Below, piece by piece: positions 55,016 through 63,920 of a stretch of DNA of 64,000 nucleotides. Positions within the stretch are counted from its first letter, which is position 1; every line of letters begins with the position of its first letter. The notes under the pieces are model-generated. The model did not search any database, was not told the origin of the DNA, and saw only the letters and a program-made list of their open reading frames with translations. The DNA is from Pelagibacter sp047722505. GTDB lineage: Bacteria; Pseudomonadota; Alphaproteobacteria; Pelagibacterales; Pelagibacteraceae. The stretch is taken from assembly GCF_047722505.1 (NCBI RefSeq), contig NZ_CP159814.1, positions 124,001 through 188,000 on the forward strand. The letters are read 5' to 3'. Made by a program: the position numbers and the translations under genes.

Positions 55016-55115
55016 TATATCAGTCTATGGACTAGAATTGTTTATTAATAAAAATATTGACCAAATATATTATTAAAAGTACAAGATTGACATTAATTAA
55101 ATAAAATAATTTAAA

Positions 55116-55241
55116 ATGAAAATTAAAAGCTCACTAAAATCATTAAAAAAAAGAGACCTTAATTCTAAACTGGTAAGAAGAAGAGGTAGGGTTTATATAA
55201 TCAACAAAACAAACCCAAAATTTAAAGCAAGACAGAAGTAA
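55116..55241 (+). CDS. rpmJ: 50S ribosomal protein L36, long alphaproteobacterial form
   Basis: The 41-residue frame MKIKSSLKSLKKRD...RVYIINKTNPKFKARQK matches alphaproteobacterial L36, including RRRGR and INKxNPxFKARQ. It has no zinc-binding cysteines, as is normal for the long form. It is too short for many gene callers. The block from here to pntB is core genome, which sets the right boundary of the second variable block at about 55015. Confidence 0.93.
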   Translation: MKIKSSLKSLKKRDLNSKLVRRRGRVYIINKTNPKFKARQK

Positions 55242-55245
55242 TTTT

Positions 55246-55356
55246 ATGGATAGCAATGACCATAAAGATACCTGGGATGTTTTTACAAAATTTGTATTGT
55301 GGGGAACTGTCGCTGTTATAGGTGTTTTAGTTTTAATGGCAATATTCTTACTATAG
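55246..55356 (+). CDS. aa3-type cytochrome c oxidase subunit IV
   Basis: A 36-residue protein: a short polar N-terminus (MDSNDHKDTWDVFTKF) and one membrane helix from VLWGTVAVIGVLVLMAIFLL. The WGT..V and LLxAxFLL pattern is that of the bacterial aa3 oxidase subunit IV family found before pntA in alphaproteobacteria. It starts 4 nt after rpmJ and precedes pntA by 10 nt, giving a compact unit. Function is assigned from the helix pattern and position only. Confidence 0.78.
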   Translation: MDSNDHKDTWDVFTKFVLWGTVAVIGVLVLMAIFLL

Positions 55357-55366
55357 AGTTTGCTCT

Positions 55367-56455
55367 ATGAGAATCGTTTCAATTTTAGAAAATCAAAAAG
55401 TAGAAAAAAGAATAGCAATCACCCCTGATATTGCAAAAAAATATATAGCCCTTGGTTTTAAAGTTACTATAGTCGAAAATTATGGAGAACACTTAGGATT
55501 TAAAGATAGTGACTATAAGGATTTAGGTGTCGAAATTTCAACCAACGAATCTGAAATTTTAAATAGTGCTGATATCATTATTCAATTAGGTTTATTATCA
55601 GATGAAAATAATTCCAATTTAAAAGAAAACCAAACTCTAGTTGGGGTATTTAATCCTTTTGCTAATAAAGAAAAAATAGAGAATTTATCTAAAAAGAATA
55701 TTAATATTTTTTCTTTAGAAATGCTGCCTCGAATAACTAGGGCACAATCAATGGACATACTTTCATCCCAAGCCAACTTAGCTGGTTACAAAGCGGTAAT
55801 AGAGTCATTCGCAAACTTCGAAAAAGCAATACCAATGATGATGACGGCAGCGGGCACAGTTCCTGCAGCAAAAGTGTTAGTGGTTGGTGCAGGAGTGGCT
55901 GGTCTTCAAGCTATTGCAACAGCAAAAAGAATGGGTGCTATTGTATTTGCTACAGATGTAAGAACGGCCTCAAAAGAACAAGTTGAAAGCTTAGGTGGAA
56001 AATTTTTAACTGTTGAAGGATCAGAAAACCTCGAAACAGAGGGTGGTTATGCGAAAGAAGCGTCCGATGAATTTAAGAAAAAACAAGAAGATCTTTTAGC
56101 CGAAACTTTAAAGAAAATTGATATTGTAATATGTACTGCTTTAATTCCAGGCAAAAAAGCTCCATTAATCATTAAAGGCCCCATGATTGATAATATGCAA
56201 TCAGGCTCTGTTATTTATGATTTGGCAGCAATTCAAGGTGGTAATTCAGAATTTACTGAGGTTGACAAAATTGTAACTAGAAATGGAGTAAAAATTATGG
56301 GTGAAACAAATATCCTTAATAAACTTCCTGTTTCGGCTTCAAATCTTTATTCAAAAAATGTATTTAATTTTGTGTCAAATTTATATGATAAAGAGAATAA
56401 AAAAATTAATATTAATTTAGAAGATGAAATAATTAACAAAACATTAATTAAGTAG
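55367..56455 (+). CDS. pntA: NAD(P) transhydrogenase subunit alpha, NAD(H)-binding part
   Basis: The 362-residue domain I protein of the three-gene type transhydrogenase: RIAITPDIAKKYIALGF near the start, LPRITRAQSMDILSSQANLAGYKAV (hinge and substrate region), VLVVGAGVAGLQAIATAKRMGA (NAD loop), and TALIPGKKAPLII...GSVIYDLAAIQGGN. It uses the proton gradient, with PntAB and PntB, to reduce NADP from NADH. The next gene follows 4 nt later. Confidence 0.95.
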   Translation: MRIVSILENQKVEKRIAITPDIAKKYIALGFKVTIVENYGEHLGFKDSDYKDLGVEISTNESEILNSADIIIQLGLLSDENNSNLKENQTLVGVFNPFANKEKIENLSKKNINIFSLEMLPRITRAQSMDILSSQANLAGYKAVIESFANFEKAIPMMMTAAGTVPAAKVLVVGAGVAGLQAIATAKRMGAIVFATDVRTASKEQVESLGGKFLTVEGSENLETEGGYAKEASDEFKKKQEDLLAETLKKIDIVICTALIPGKKAPLIIKGPMIDNMQSGSVIYDLAAIQGGNSEFTEVDKIVTRNGVKIMGETNILNKLPVSASNLYSKNVFNFVSNLYDKENKKININLEDEIINKTLIK

Positions 56456-56459
56456 ATTT

Positions 56460-56768
56460 ATGGAAATAGACCCTTTTATATTTAGATTAAGCATATTCAT
56501 TTTATCAATTTTTATTGGTTATTATGTTGTGTGGAGTGTGACACCATCTTTGCACACGCCATTAATGTCAGTTACTAACGCAATATCATCAGTAATTATT
56601 GTTGGTGCTATAATTGCAGGTTTAGCAGGAAGTGCAGACAACGTTTTTACAATATCGAACATTCTTGGTTTTTTAGCAATATCTCTTGCAGCCATTAATA
56701 TATTTGGAGGATTTTTGGTCACTCAAAGAATGCTTCAAATGTATAAAAAAAAGAAGAAAGATAAATAA
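56460..56768 (+). CDS. pntAB: NAD(P) transhydrogenase subunit alpha part 2, membrane domain
   Basis: A 102-residue protein with three or four hydrophobic segments: FILSIFIGYYVVWSV, AISSVIIVGAIIAGLAG and ISLAAINIFGGFLVT, followed by a basic RMLQMYKKKKKDK tail. The TPSLHTPLMSVTNAISS segment is conserved in PntAB. It forms part of the proton channel with PntB. It ends 2 nt before pntB. Confidence 0.94.
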   Translation: MEIDPFIFRLSIFILSIFIGYYVVWSVTPSLHTPLMSVTNAISSVIIVGAIIAGLAGSADNVFTISNILGFLAISLAAINIFGGFLVTQRMLQMYKKKKKDK

Positions 56769-56770
56769 TT

Positions 56771-58165
56771 ATGTCAGCAAATTTATCAGCAATTTTTTAT
56801 TTAGTTTCAGGGGTATTATTTATATTGGCATTAAGAGGTCTTTCATCACCAGAAACTTCAAGACAAGGTAATTTTTTTGGAATTTTGGGAATGGTGATAG
56901 CTATCACAGTTACCTTTTTATCTGTTGGAAGTTTTTCTACTGGTCTGACTTATGTATTAATTTTTTTACTAGTAGGTGGCCTTATAGGAGCATTCATAGC
57001 TTACAAGATACCAATGACTGCTATGCCAGAATTAGTGGCAGGTTTTCACAGTTTAGTTGGTTTGTCAGCAGTTTTTGTTGCAATCTCAGCTTTCTTAAAT
57101 CCGGAAGCATTCAATCTAGGATCACCTGGAGCCATTAAACTTGCGAGCTTAATTGAAATGTCAATTGGAGCTGCAGTTGGTGCTATAACATTTTCAGGCT
57201 CAATAATTGCCTTTTTAAAACTTCAAGGAATAATGTCTGGGTCACCAATCACATTTAAAGGACAACATTTTCTTAATGCTTTATTGTTAATTTCAATTCT
57301 AATTTTAACTTACTTACTAAGCTCATCGCAGTCATCTAACTTTTTTTGGGTATTAATAGCAGTTTCATTTTTAATAGGGTTTTTATTAATCATTCCAATA
57401 GGTGGAGCAGATATGCCGGTAGTAATTTCAATGTTAAATTCATACTCTGGTTGGGCTGCTGCAGGAATAGGTTTTACTTTAGAAAATACTGCATTAATTA
57501 TAACGGGCGCGCTTGTTGGATCTTCAGGTGCAATCTTGTCTTATATAATGTGTAAAGGTATGAACCGTTCATTCTTTAATGTAATTTTAGGAGGATTTGG
57601 TGCAACAGAACAATCTGCATCAACAGAAAATAAAGAGCAAAGACCAGTTAAGAGTGGTAATGCGGAAGATGCCGCCTTCTTAATGAAAAATGCATCATCA
57701 GTTATAATTGTTCCAGGTTATGGTATGGCAGTAGCTCAAGCACAACACGCGCTAAGAGAGATGGTAGATACTTTAAAGAAAAATGATATTAAAGTTACTT
57801 ATGCAATTCATCCAGTTGCAGGAAGAATGCCTGGACACATGAACGTTTTATTGGCTGAAGCGAATGTCCCTTATGATGAGGTTTTTGAACTAGAAGAGAT
57901 TAATAATGATTTTGCAAATGCAGATGTTGCGTTTGTAATTGGTGCAAATGATGTAACAAATCCAATTGCAAAAACTGATCCACAAAGTCCAATTTATGGA
58001 ATGCCAGTATTAGATGTAGAAAAATGTAAATCAGTACTGTTTGTAAAGAGAAGTTTATCTCCTGGATATGCTGGAGTTGATAATGAATTATTCTATAAAG
58101 ACAACACACTAATGTTATTTGCAGATGCAAAAAAAATGACTGAGGATATAACCAAAAATCTTTAA
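56771..58165 (+). CDS. pntB: NAD(P) transhydrogenase subunit beta
   Basis: The 464-residue subunit has about eight or nine membrane helices (residues about 1-260) and a C-terminal NADP(H)-binding domain with VIIVPGYGMAVAQAQHAL, HPVAGRMPGHMNVLLAEA, VIGANDVTNPIA and VKRSLSPGYAGVDNELF, all characteristic of PntB domain III. Length is normal for the family. A transaldolase-family gene starts 1 nt after it, so the unit probably continues. Confidence 0.96.
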   Translation: MSANLSAIFYLVSGVLFILALRGLSSPETSRQGNFFGILGMVIAITVTFLSVGSFSTGLTYVLIFLLVGGLIGAFIAYKIPMTAMPELVAGFHSLVGLSAVFVAISAFLNPEAFNLGSPGAIKLASLIEMSIGAAVGAITFSGSIIAFLKLQGIMSGSPITFKGQHFLNALLLISILILTYLLSSSQSSNFFWVLIAVSFLIGFLLIIPIGGADMPVVISMLNSYSGWAAAGIGFTLENTALIITGALVGSSGAILSYIMCKGMNRSFFNVILGGFGATEQSASTENKEQRPVKSGNAEDAAFLMKNASSVIIVPGYGMAVAQAQHALREMVDTLKKNDIKVTYAIHPVAGRMPGHMNVLLAEANVPYDEVFELEEINNDFANADVAFVIGANDVTNPIAKTDPQSPIYGMPVLDVEKCKSVLFVKRSLSPGYAGVDNELFYKDNTLMLFADAKKMTEDITKNL

Positions 58166-58166
58166 A

Positions 58167-58868
58167 TTGATGAAAACAAAAATATTTTGTGATATTGCAG
58201 AATTAGATCAAATAAAAAAATTCAATAAGAAAAAAATAGTTAAAGGTTTTACGACTAATCCTAGCTTAATGAGAAAAGCAGGAGCAAAAGATTACAAATC
58301 TTATTCAAAGAAAATATTAAAAATTTGTAATAACAAACCTGTTTCATTAGAAGTATTTGCAGACGAATACAAAGCAATGAAACAACAAGCCCTTCAGATT
58401 AATACTTGGGGAAAGAATGTTTATGTAAAGGTGCCAGTTACAAATTCTAAAGGTGTTTTTATGGGTAAAATTATTAAAGAACTTAATAATTTAAAAATTA
58501 AAATTAATATAACAGCGATTTATAGCGCAAAACAAACAGAAAAAATTCTAAAATTAATTAACAAAAAAACTAAAGTTATAATTTCAATATTTGCTGGTAG
58601 AGCAGGGGACACTGGCAAAGACCCGGTTCCAGAGTTTAAAAAAAGTATAACAATGGCAAAAAAATTTAAAAATGTAGAGATACTTTGGGCGAGTGTTAGA
58701 GAGCCTTACAATTATTTACAAGCAAAACAGTTGGGTTGTCATATTATTACTATTCCACCAGTAACCATTGAAAAAATAGAAAATTTTGGAAAAACATTCG
58801 ACCAACTCACAAAAGAAACAGTTAAGGATTTTTTAGTGGATAGTAAAAAATCAAAGTTTAAGATTTAA
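58167..58868 (+). CDS. Transaldolase-family protein (Fsa/TalC-like)
   Basis: A 233-residue TIM-barrel protein: IFCDIAELDQIKKF, KGFTTNPSLMRKAGA, ISLEVFADE-like SLEVFAD, VYVKVPVTN with Lys88 as the Schiff-base lysine, ITAIYSAKQT, SIFAGRAGDTGKDP and PPVTIEKI. This is the small transaldolase / fructose-6-phosphate aldolase branch. It should act in sugar-phosphate metabolism; which of the two reactions applies is not resolved. A second Met (residue 2) is an equally good start. Confidence 0.85.
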   Translation: MMKTKIFCDIAELDQIKKFNKKKIVKGFTTNPSLMRKAGAKDYKSYSKKILKICNNKPVSLEVFADEYKAMKQQALQINTWGKNVYVKVPVTNSKGVFMGKIIKELNNLKIKINITAIYSAKQTEKILKLINKKTKVIISIFAGRAGDTGKDPVPEFKKSITMAKKFKNVEILWASVREPYNYLQAKQLGCHIITIPPVTIEKIENFGKTFDQLTKETVKDFLVDSKKSKFKI

Positions 58869-58883
58869 TTTTAAGTAAAATCT

Positions 58884-59552
58884 ATGAATATATTTAAATT
58901 TTCATTATCATTTTCATTTCTAAAACATGCATTTTTATCTTTTAGAGAAAGAAAATCACCAATGAGAATTATACATAATTTTTTTTTAACTAACGTAAAT
59001 ATAAATGGCCTAACACTAGATTTAGGTGCTGGAAAAAATCAAAGTTATTTTAATTTTTTGAAAAAAGAGGATTTGTCTCTAACAAATGTTGATCTATACA
59101 ATCATTCTGAAATTAAAATAGACCTAGAAAAAAACTTAAGTTTAAGTAGTAACAAATATGATACAATTATTTTATTTAATACACTTGAGCATATTTACAA
59201 TTATAAAAACTTAATTTCTGAAATTAATAGAATACTAAAAGTAAAAGGCAAATTAGAAATATTTGTACCATTTTTAATAGGATATCATAAAGACCCAAAC
59301 GATGTTTTTAGACCTACTCATAACTATTTACTAAAAATTTTAAAAGAAAATGGATTTGAAGGAGAAACTAAATTAATTGGTGTTGGGCCATTTATTGTAG
59401 CTTACCAAATGTTGCATAGATATTTTAAATTTGCTTTTATTAAATTGTTTTTTTTAATAATTGTTCTTTGTCTTGATAAGATAATATCAATTTTTTCAAA
59501 AGATTACTCAACATACTATTGTGGAACTCATATATCTGCTTCAAAAATATGA
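58884..59552 (+). CDS. Class I SAM-dependent methyltransferase
   Basis: The 222-residue protein has LDLGAGKNQSYF (motif I), DTIILFNTLEHIYNYKNLISEINRILKVKG and a closing basic hydrophobic helix (FIKLFFLIIVLCLDKIISIF), suggesting membrane contact. It starts 15 nt after the transaldolase gene and overlaps the following membrane protein by 4 nt. A+T content and type resemble the glycan islands rather than the core genes on either side. Confidence 0.78.
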   Translation: MNIFKFSLSFSFLKHAFLSFRERKSPMRIIHNFFLTNVNINGLTLDLGAGKNQSYFNFLKKEDLSLTNVDLYNHSEIKIDLEKNLSLSSNKYDTIILFNTLEHIYNYKNLISEINRILKVKGKLEIFVPFLIGYHKDPNDVFRPTHNYLLKILKENGFEGETKLIGVGPFIVAYQMLHRYFKFAFIKLFFLIIVLCLDKIISIFSKDYSTYYCGTHISASKI

Positions 59553-60805
59553 ACAGAATAGGAAAAATCAATAATTATAATTTTTTTGCTTTTTTTTTAT
59601 ATTTAACTTTAATTTTAGGATTTATATTTAATGAGAATTTAAATTTCGGTTCTTATTATGATTGGATTAACGTCTATAAAGTTCCAATAAATGATTTCTC
59701 GTTAAATTTTAAAGAGACATTACTATCCTATGATCAATATGGACAGAGACACTCACCAATATATTTAATTTTTTTATCAATATTTTTAAAACTAGGCTTA
59801 AGTTTTGAAGTTATAAGAATTATTCATTTGCACTTATGTTTAAGCTTAATTTTAATTTTTTATAATTGTCTCAAGTTAGTTTTTAAAGAAGTTAAAGCTG
59901 AGTCTTTACAATTATTGTCATTAATAATTTTTCTATCTCCAACATTTAGATCTTTATCAATTTGGCCAGATAGTAGATTGCCAGGTCTAATTTTTTTTAT
60001 TCTTTCTATATATTTTTTTTTAAAATTTCTAAGTAATAGTAAAATTAAATATGTATGGTTAAACTCGATTTCATTAATAATATCATCCTATATCAGTCCT
60101 AATTTCTGTTTATTTATAATTTATTTTTATTTTTTCTACATAAATAAGATTGATATAAAAAAATTAATTCCAATAACAATTTTTAACTTAGCTTCAGCTA
60201 TTCCTGCCTTTTATTATATATTTATCATGAAAATAAATTTTTTAATTTCTGGTAGAACTAGTGGCTTAGATGGAGATTCTATAACACTAAGTTTTAATTT
60301 GGCTGATAAAATTATGATAATAAGTACTATAATCTTATTTCATATATTACCCATCTTGTTCTCTATTAATATTTACAAAGATTTTTTATTTTTTGTAAAA
60401 AAAAACATATATAAAATTCTTATATTTTTTATTCCTTTGGTTTATTTTTTTAATTACCAATTAGTATTTACTGGTGGTGGTTTTTTTTATCAATTATCTC
60501 ACTTACTATTTGAGAATAATTACTTGTTTTATTTAATATCTTTATTTTCAATTATACTCATTTGGTATTTTGCTAAATTAAGTATTAATAATTATATTTT
60601 AATTTTTTTAATAATTATTTCAAATATTCAAAATACAATTTATCATAAATATTATGAGCCAATGTTTTTGATAATTTTTTTCATACTATTTGATAAAATT
60701 GATATGCAACTTTTTTTTAAAGAAAAAAATAATCTTATTTACTTATACATTTTTAGTTTTAGCTACATTTTTTTCAGAGTATTCAAGATAATGTATTTAA
60801 TTTGA
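59549..60805 (+). CDS. Polytopic membrane protein, possible GT-C-type glycosyltransferase
   Basis: A protein of about 418 residues with some ten to twelve hydrophobic segments and few polar loops. The first outer loop contains YDQYGQRHSPIY, acidic and aromatic as in GT-C enzymes; the rest has no motif I recognise. The ATG at 59549 (ATGA overlap with the methyltransferase) is preferred to an upstream frame start at 59519. It ends 2 bp before the tRNA gene on the other strand. Function unknown. Confidence 0.6.
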   Translation: MNRIGKINNYNFFAFFLYLTLILGFIFNENLNFGSYYDWINVYKVPINDFSLNFKETLLSYDQYGQRHSPIYLIFLSIFLKLGLSFEVIRIIHLHLCLSLILIFYNCLKLVFKEVKAESLQLLSLIIFLSPTFRSLSIWPDSRLPGLIFFILSIYFFLKFLSNSKIKYVWLNSISLIISSYISPNFCLFIIYFYFFYINKIDIKKLIPITIFNLASAIPAFYYIFIMKINFLISGRTSGLDGDSITLSFNLADKIMIISTIILFHILPILFSINIYKDFLFFVKKNIYKILIFFIPLVYFFNYQLVFTGGGFFYQLSHLLFENNYLFYLISLFSIILIWYFAKLSINNYILIFLIIISNIQNTIYHKYYEPMFLIIFFILFDKIDMQLFFKEKNNLIYLYIFSFSYIFFRVFKIMYLI

Positions 60806-60807
60806 AT

Positions 60808-60884
<77 letters not shown>

Positions 60885-60890
60885 GTATAT

Positions 60891-61085
60891 CTAAATTCTA
60901 TTTTTTAGCTTATTAAGCTTTTTAACTCTTTTAATATTTTCTTGTAAAATTCTTTTTTTCTTTTCAGAAGGTTTTTCATAAACGCTTTTTAATTTTACAA
61001 CTTTAAAAAAACCATCTCTTTGTAATTTTCTTTTAAGAACTCTAAGAGCTTGCTCAATATTGTTATCCTTGACTTCTATTTTCAT
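60891..61085 (-). CDS. rpsU: 30S ribosomal protein S21
   Basis: A 64-residue basic protein with EVKDNNIEQALRVLKRKLQRDG, the highly conserved S21 opening, followed by FFKVVKLKSVYEKPSEKKKRI. It binds 16S rRNA in the small subunit near the anti-Shine-Dalgarno region. It ends 6 bp from the tRNA gene, and has its own upstream spacer of 54 bp to the regulator gene. Confidence 0.95.
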   Translation of the reverse strand: MKIEVKDNNIEQALRVLKRKLQRDGFFKVVKLKSVYEKPSEKKKRILQENIKRVKKLNKLKNRI

Positions 61086-61139
61086 AAATATTTTTAAGAA
61101 TGTTTAAGTAGCACTATATAATTTTGGTGTCTATTAAAA

Positions 61140-61727
61140 TTATTCAATGTTTGAAACTTCTCTTGTTAATTTTGCCTTTTCTTTTTCTTTTTTCTCTCTT
61201 TTTATTCTTCTCTCAGCCTTTTCAATAGCATCAATTAAATCTTTCTGTGAAAAGAGCCCTAATGCAACAGGATCTTTAGGGCTTAAGTTGTTATAATTCC
61301 AATAACTTTTATTTTTAATTGCAGTTACAGATGCTTTAGTCACACCAACTAATTTTGCAATTTGAGAATCTTTTAATAATGAATGATGTTTAATCAACCA
61401 TAAGGCAGAATCTGGTTTATCTTGTCTTTTTGATAAGGGAATATATTTTTTGATTTTTTTATCTTCAGTTGAAATTTCAATATCAGTATTTTTTATTTGA
61501 AGATCTTTATTTTCGTCTTTTGACACCATCTCAATTTCTTCCCTAGTAAGCTGACCAGATATAATTGGATTGTAAGCCATTATTCCTTTTGCAACTTCAC
61601 CGTCAGCAATTCCTTGTACTTCAACTTCGTGTAAATTGCAGAATGTAGCAATCTGCTTGAACGTAAGTGTTGTATTTTCTACTAGCCAAACAGCAGTCGC
61701 CATTGGCATTAATGGTACGTTTGACAT
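61140..61727 (-). CDS. DUF1013 / TrcR-like transcriptional regulator
   Basis: The 195-residue protein has PLMPMATAVWLVENTTLTFKQIATFC at the N-terminus and a second helix-turn-helix-like repeat with SALWLIKHHSLLKDSQIAKLVGVTKASVTAIKN near residues 105-138, followed by a charged coiled tail. This arrangement is the DUF1013 family, described as the cell-cycle regulator TrcR in alphaproteobacteria. It abuts rpmE with no spacer. Confidence 0.84.
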   Translation of the reverse strand: MSNVPLMPMATAVWLVENTTLTFKQIATFCNLHEVEVQGIADGEVAKGIMAYNPIISGQLTREEIEMVSKDENKDLQIKNTDIEISTEDKKIKKYIPLSKRQDKPDSALWLIKHHSLLKDSQIAKLVGVTKASVTAIKNKSYWNYNNLSPKDPVALGLFSQKDLIDAIEKAERRIKREKKEKEKAKLTREVSNIE

Positions 61728-61958
61728 TTAATCCTTCTTTTCTGATCTGAAGTTTTGGAATTTTTTATTGAATTTACTAACTCTACCCTTATCCATTAAC
61801 TTTTGTTTTCCGCCGGTCCAAGCAGCATGAGATTTTGGGTCGATTTCTAGTTTTAGAATTTCTCCCTCTTTACCCCAAGTTGATCTTGTTTCAAATTGAG
61901 TTCCATCAGTCATTTCTACTTTAATTGCGTGGTAGTTTGGGTGTATGTCTTTTTTCAT
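61728..61958 (-). CDS. rpmE: 50S ribosomal protein L31
   Basis: A 76-residue protein: MKKDIHPNYHAIKVEMTDGT, RSTWGKEGEILKLEIDPKSHAAWTGG and KGRVSKFNKKF, the complete L31 pattern. The zinc-binding cysteines are absent, as in other C-minus L31 proteins. The stop is adjacent to the trcR-like gene start. Confidence 0.95.
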   Translation of the reverse strand: MKKDIHPNYHAIKVEMTDGTQFETRSTWGKEGEILKLEIDPKSHAAWTGGKQKLMDKGRVSKFNKKFQNFRSEKKD

Positions 61959-61993
61959 ATCGAGACTTATAGCAAAAGAATTTTATAAAACAA

Positions 61994-62734
61994 TTAAAAG
62001 TTCTTTAATTTTTCCATCATTTTTTCATTAATTGCCATGCTAGAGGCTTTTATTTGGATATTTTTATTTTGAGAAAGGTCTATTTCATTAATTATTCCAC
62101 CTGCCTCTTTTAAAATTATTATACCTGCAGCTATATCCCATAGCTTAAGGTTATTTTCGAAATAACCATCATATCTCCCTGCCGCTACATACGCGATATC
62201 AAGGGCCGCACTACCAGATTTTCTTAAAGGTAAATCAACTTCCGTATTTGAAACACCGCCTGTAGCAAACAAGCAGCTATTAAGCTCTTTTTTTTTAGAC
62301 ACCCTGATTCTTTGGTTGTTAAAGAATGCACCACTTTCTTTCTCAGCATAAAACATCTCATCTTTAATTGGGTCATAGATTAAACCTGAGACTATTTCAT
62401 TGCTAGATTTTAAAGCAATTGATATTGCAAAGTGTGGAACGCCATGTAAAAAATTTGTAGTACCATCTATAGGGTCTATAATCCAAGTGTGATCTTTATC
62501 TTTATTAGTTTCAGAACCATCTTCTTCACTTATAATGGAATAGTAGGGTCTGGCTTTTTTTAATTCTTCAATAATAATTTTTTCAGCTTTTAAATCTGCG
62601 TTCGAAACAAAATCAGCAGGTCCTTTGATGGATACTTGTAATTTTTCTATTTCTCCAAAATCTCTAATTAGAGCCCTGGATGCTTTTTCTGCAGCCTTGA
62701 TCATTATGTTTAGATTGGCTGATATGGATTGCAT
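61994..62734 (-). CDS. suhB: Inositol monophosphatase family protein
   Basis: The 246-residue protein has SEEDG (Glu70), IIDPIDGTTNFLHG (Asp87 and Asp90) and LWDIAAGIIILKEAGG, the metal-binding sites of IMPase/SuhB. Length is about 20 residues shorter than E. coli SuhB. It hydrolyses inositol-1-phosphate or a related sugar phosphate. It is downstream of efp (5 nt) in the same unit. Confidence 0.9.
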   Translation of the reverse strand: MQSISANLNIMIKAAEKASRALIRDFGEIEKLQVSIKGPADFVSNADLKAEKIIIEELKKARPYYSIISEEDGSETNKDKDHTWIIDPIDGTTNFLHGVPHFAISIALKSSNEIVSGLIYDPIKDEMFYAEKESGAFFNNQRIRVSKKKELNSCLFATGGVSNTEVDLPLRKSGSAALDIAYVAAGRYDGYFENNLKLWDIAAGIIILKEAGGIINEIDLSQNKNIQIKASSMAINEKMMEKLKNF

Positions 62735-62739
62735 AAGAT

Positions 62740-63300
62740 TTATATTTTTTTAATATATTCCATAGTTCTAGTATCAACTATGATTTTATCTCCACTTTCA
62801 ATAAATGGAGGGACTTGAATATTTACACCATTATCTAAAGTAGCGGGTTTATAAGAAGAGGAAACTGTTTGCCCCTTTAAAGCAACATCAGTTGTATCAA
62901 TCGTGCCCGTTACTTGATTGGGTAGCTCAACTGTTAAAGGTTTTTCATTATAAAAACTTATACTGACTTCTAAGTTTTCTGTTAACATTTTACCTTTTTC
63001 TCCAATTGTTTCTTTTTTAATATTTATTTGCTCGTAAGTTTTAGGGTCCATAAAATAATAATCAATTTCATCGCTATAAAGATAATTAAACTTTGTTTCA
63101 TCTAATGAAGCTTTTTCAACAGACTCACTTGATCTAAATCTTTCATTTAATTTTGTATTTTTATTAACACTTTTCATCTCAACTTGAGCAAAAGCACCAC
63201 CTTTGCCAGGTTTCACATGCTGTGTTTTTAAGACTTGCCAAAGATCATTTTTATATTCAATTAACATCCCAACTCTAATTTCACTTGCGTATAATTTCAT
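62740..63300 (-). CDS. efp: Elongation factor P
   Basis: The 186-residue protein has the EF-P domain order: an N-terminal KOW-like domain with QHVKPGKGGAF, where the Lys of the PGKGGA loop is the usual modification site, then EVEMKSVNK, FMDPKTYEQ and a C-terminal VQVPPFIESGDKIIVDTRTMEYIKK. It eases ribosome stalling at polyproline. Its start overlaps thiE by 4 nt. Confidence 0.95.
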   Translation of the reverse strand: MKLYASEIRVGMLIEYKNDLWQVLKTQHVKPGKGGAFAQVEMKSVNKNTKLNERFRSSESVEKASLDETKFNYLYSDEIDYYFMDPKTYEQINIKKETIGEKGKMLTENLEVSISFYNEKPLTVELPNQVTGTIDTTDVALKGQTVSSSYKPATLDNGVNIQVPPFIESGDKIIVDTRTMEYIKKI

Positions 63301-63920
63301 TTTAATTTTTTAATAGCTTCTAATGGTTTATATTTTTTATTATTCCAAATGTAGCCTGAAATAGCTAAAAAGTTAGCTTTATTCAATAAAAGCTTTTTAT
63401 AATTGCTTAGCTTTATGCCGCCAATAGCAACAACTGGTATGGACGTTATTTTTTTAATAGATTTTAATACAGTTAAACTAGCTCTATATTTAACAATCTT
63501 AGTTTTGGATGCATAAAATGCACCAAAAGCTAAGTAATCAGCGCCAGCATTAATAGCTCTCTTTGCTAAATTAATAGAATTATGACAGGTCACACCAATA
63601 ATTTTGTTCTTTAATATTTTTCTAGCTTTTATTAAGTCCATATCTTTTTGACCTAAATGACAACCGTCTGCATCCAATTTTTTAGCAAGAAGAGGGTTGT
63701 CATTAATTAAAAATTTAACCTTGTATTTTTTGCAAATTTTCTTAATTTTTTTTCCAATAATTAGTTTATTTAAATTTGTTTCTTTTTTAAGCCTTAGTTG
63801 AAAAAAACTTATTTTTTTGGAACTTAATACAAGAGCCAAATCATTATAAAAATTTATATTAGTTATTTTATTTGGAGAAATTAAATAAACAAATTTCTTA
63901 TTTATTTTATTTTGCTTCAA
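63297..63920 (-). CDS. thiE: Thiamine-phosphate synthase
   Basis: A protein of about 207 residues with the ThiE barrel motifs: FFQLRLKKE, LINDNPLLAKKLDADGCHLGQKDM, GVTCHNSI, YLAFGAFYASKTK and VVAIGGIK. It joins the thiazole and pyrimidine moieties of thiamine. The start is TTG at 63918-63920, overlapping the aldolase stop; no ATG lies close enough to keep the first strand. The pyrophosphate-binding Arg (usually QLRxK) is kept. Confidence 0.87.
   Translation of the reverse strand: MKQNKINKKFVYLISPNKITNINFYNDLALVLSSKKISFFQLRLKKETNLNKLIIGKKIKKICKKYKVKFLINDNPLLAKKLDADGCHLGQKDMDLIKARKILKNKIIGVTCHNSINLAKRAINAGADYLAFGAFYASKTKIVKYRASLTVLKSIKKITSIPVVAIGGIKLSNYKKLLLNKANFLAISGYIWNNKKYKPLEAIKKLK

Noticed and set aside
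56522..56722. Antisense frames within pntA, pntAB and pntB
   Set aside because: They run opposite to well-conserved transhydrogenase genes with no independent start signals or known motifs.
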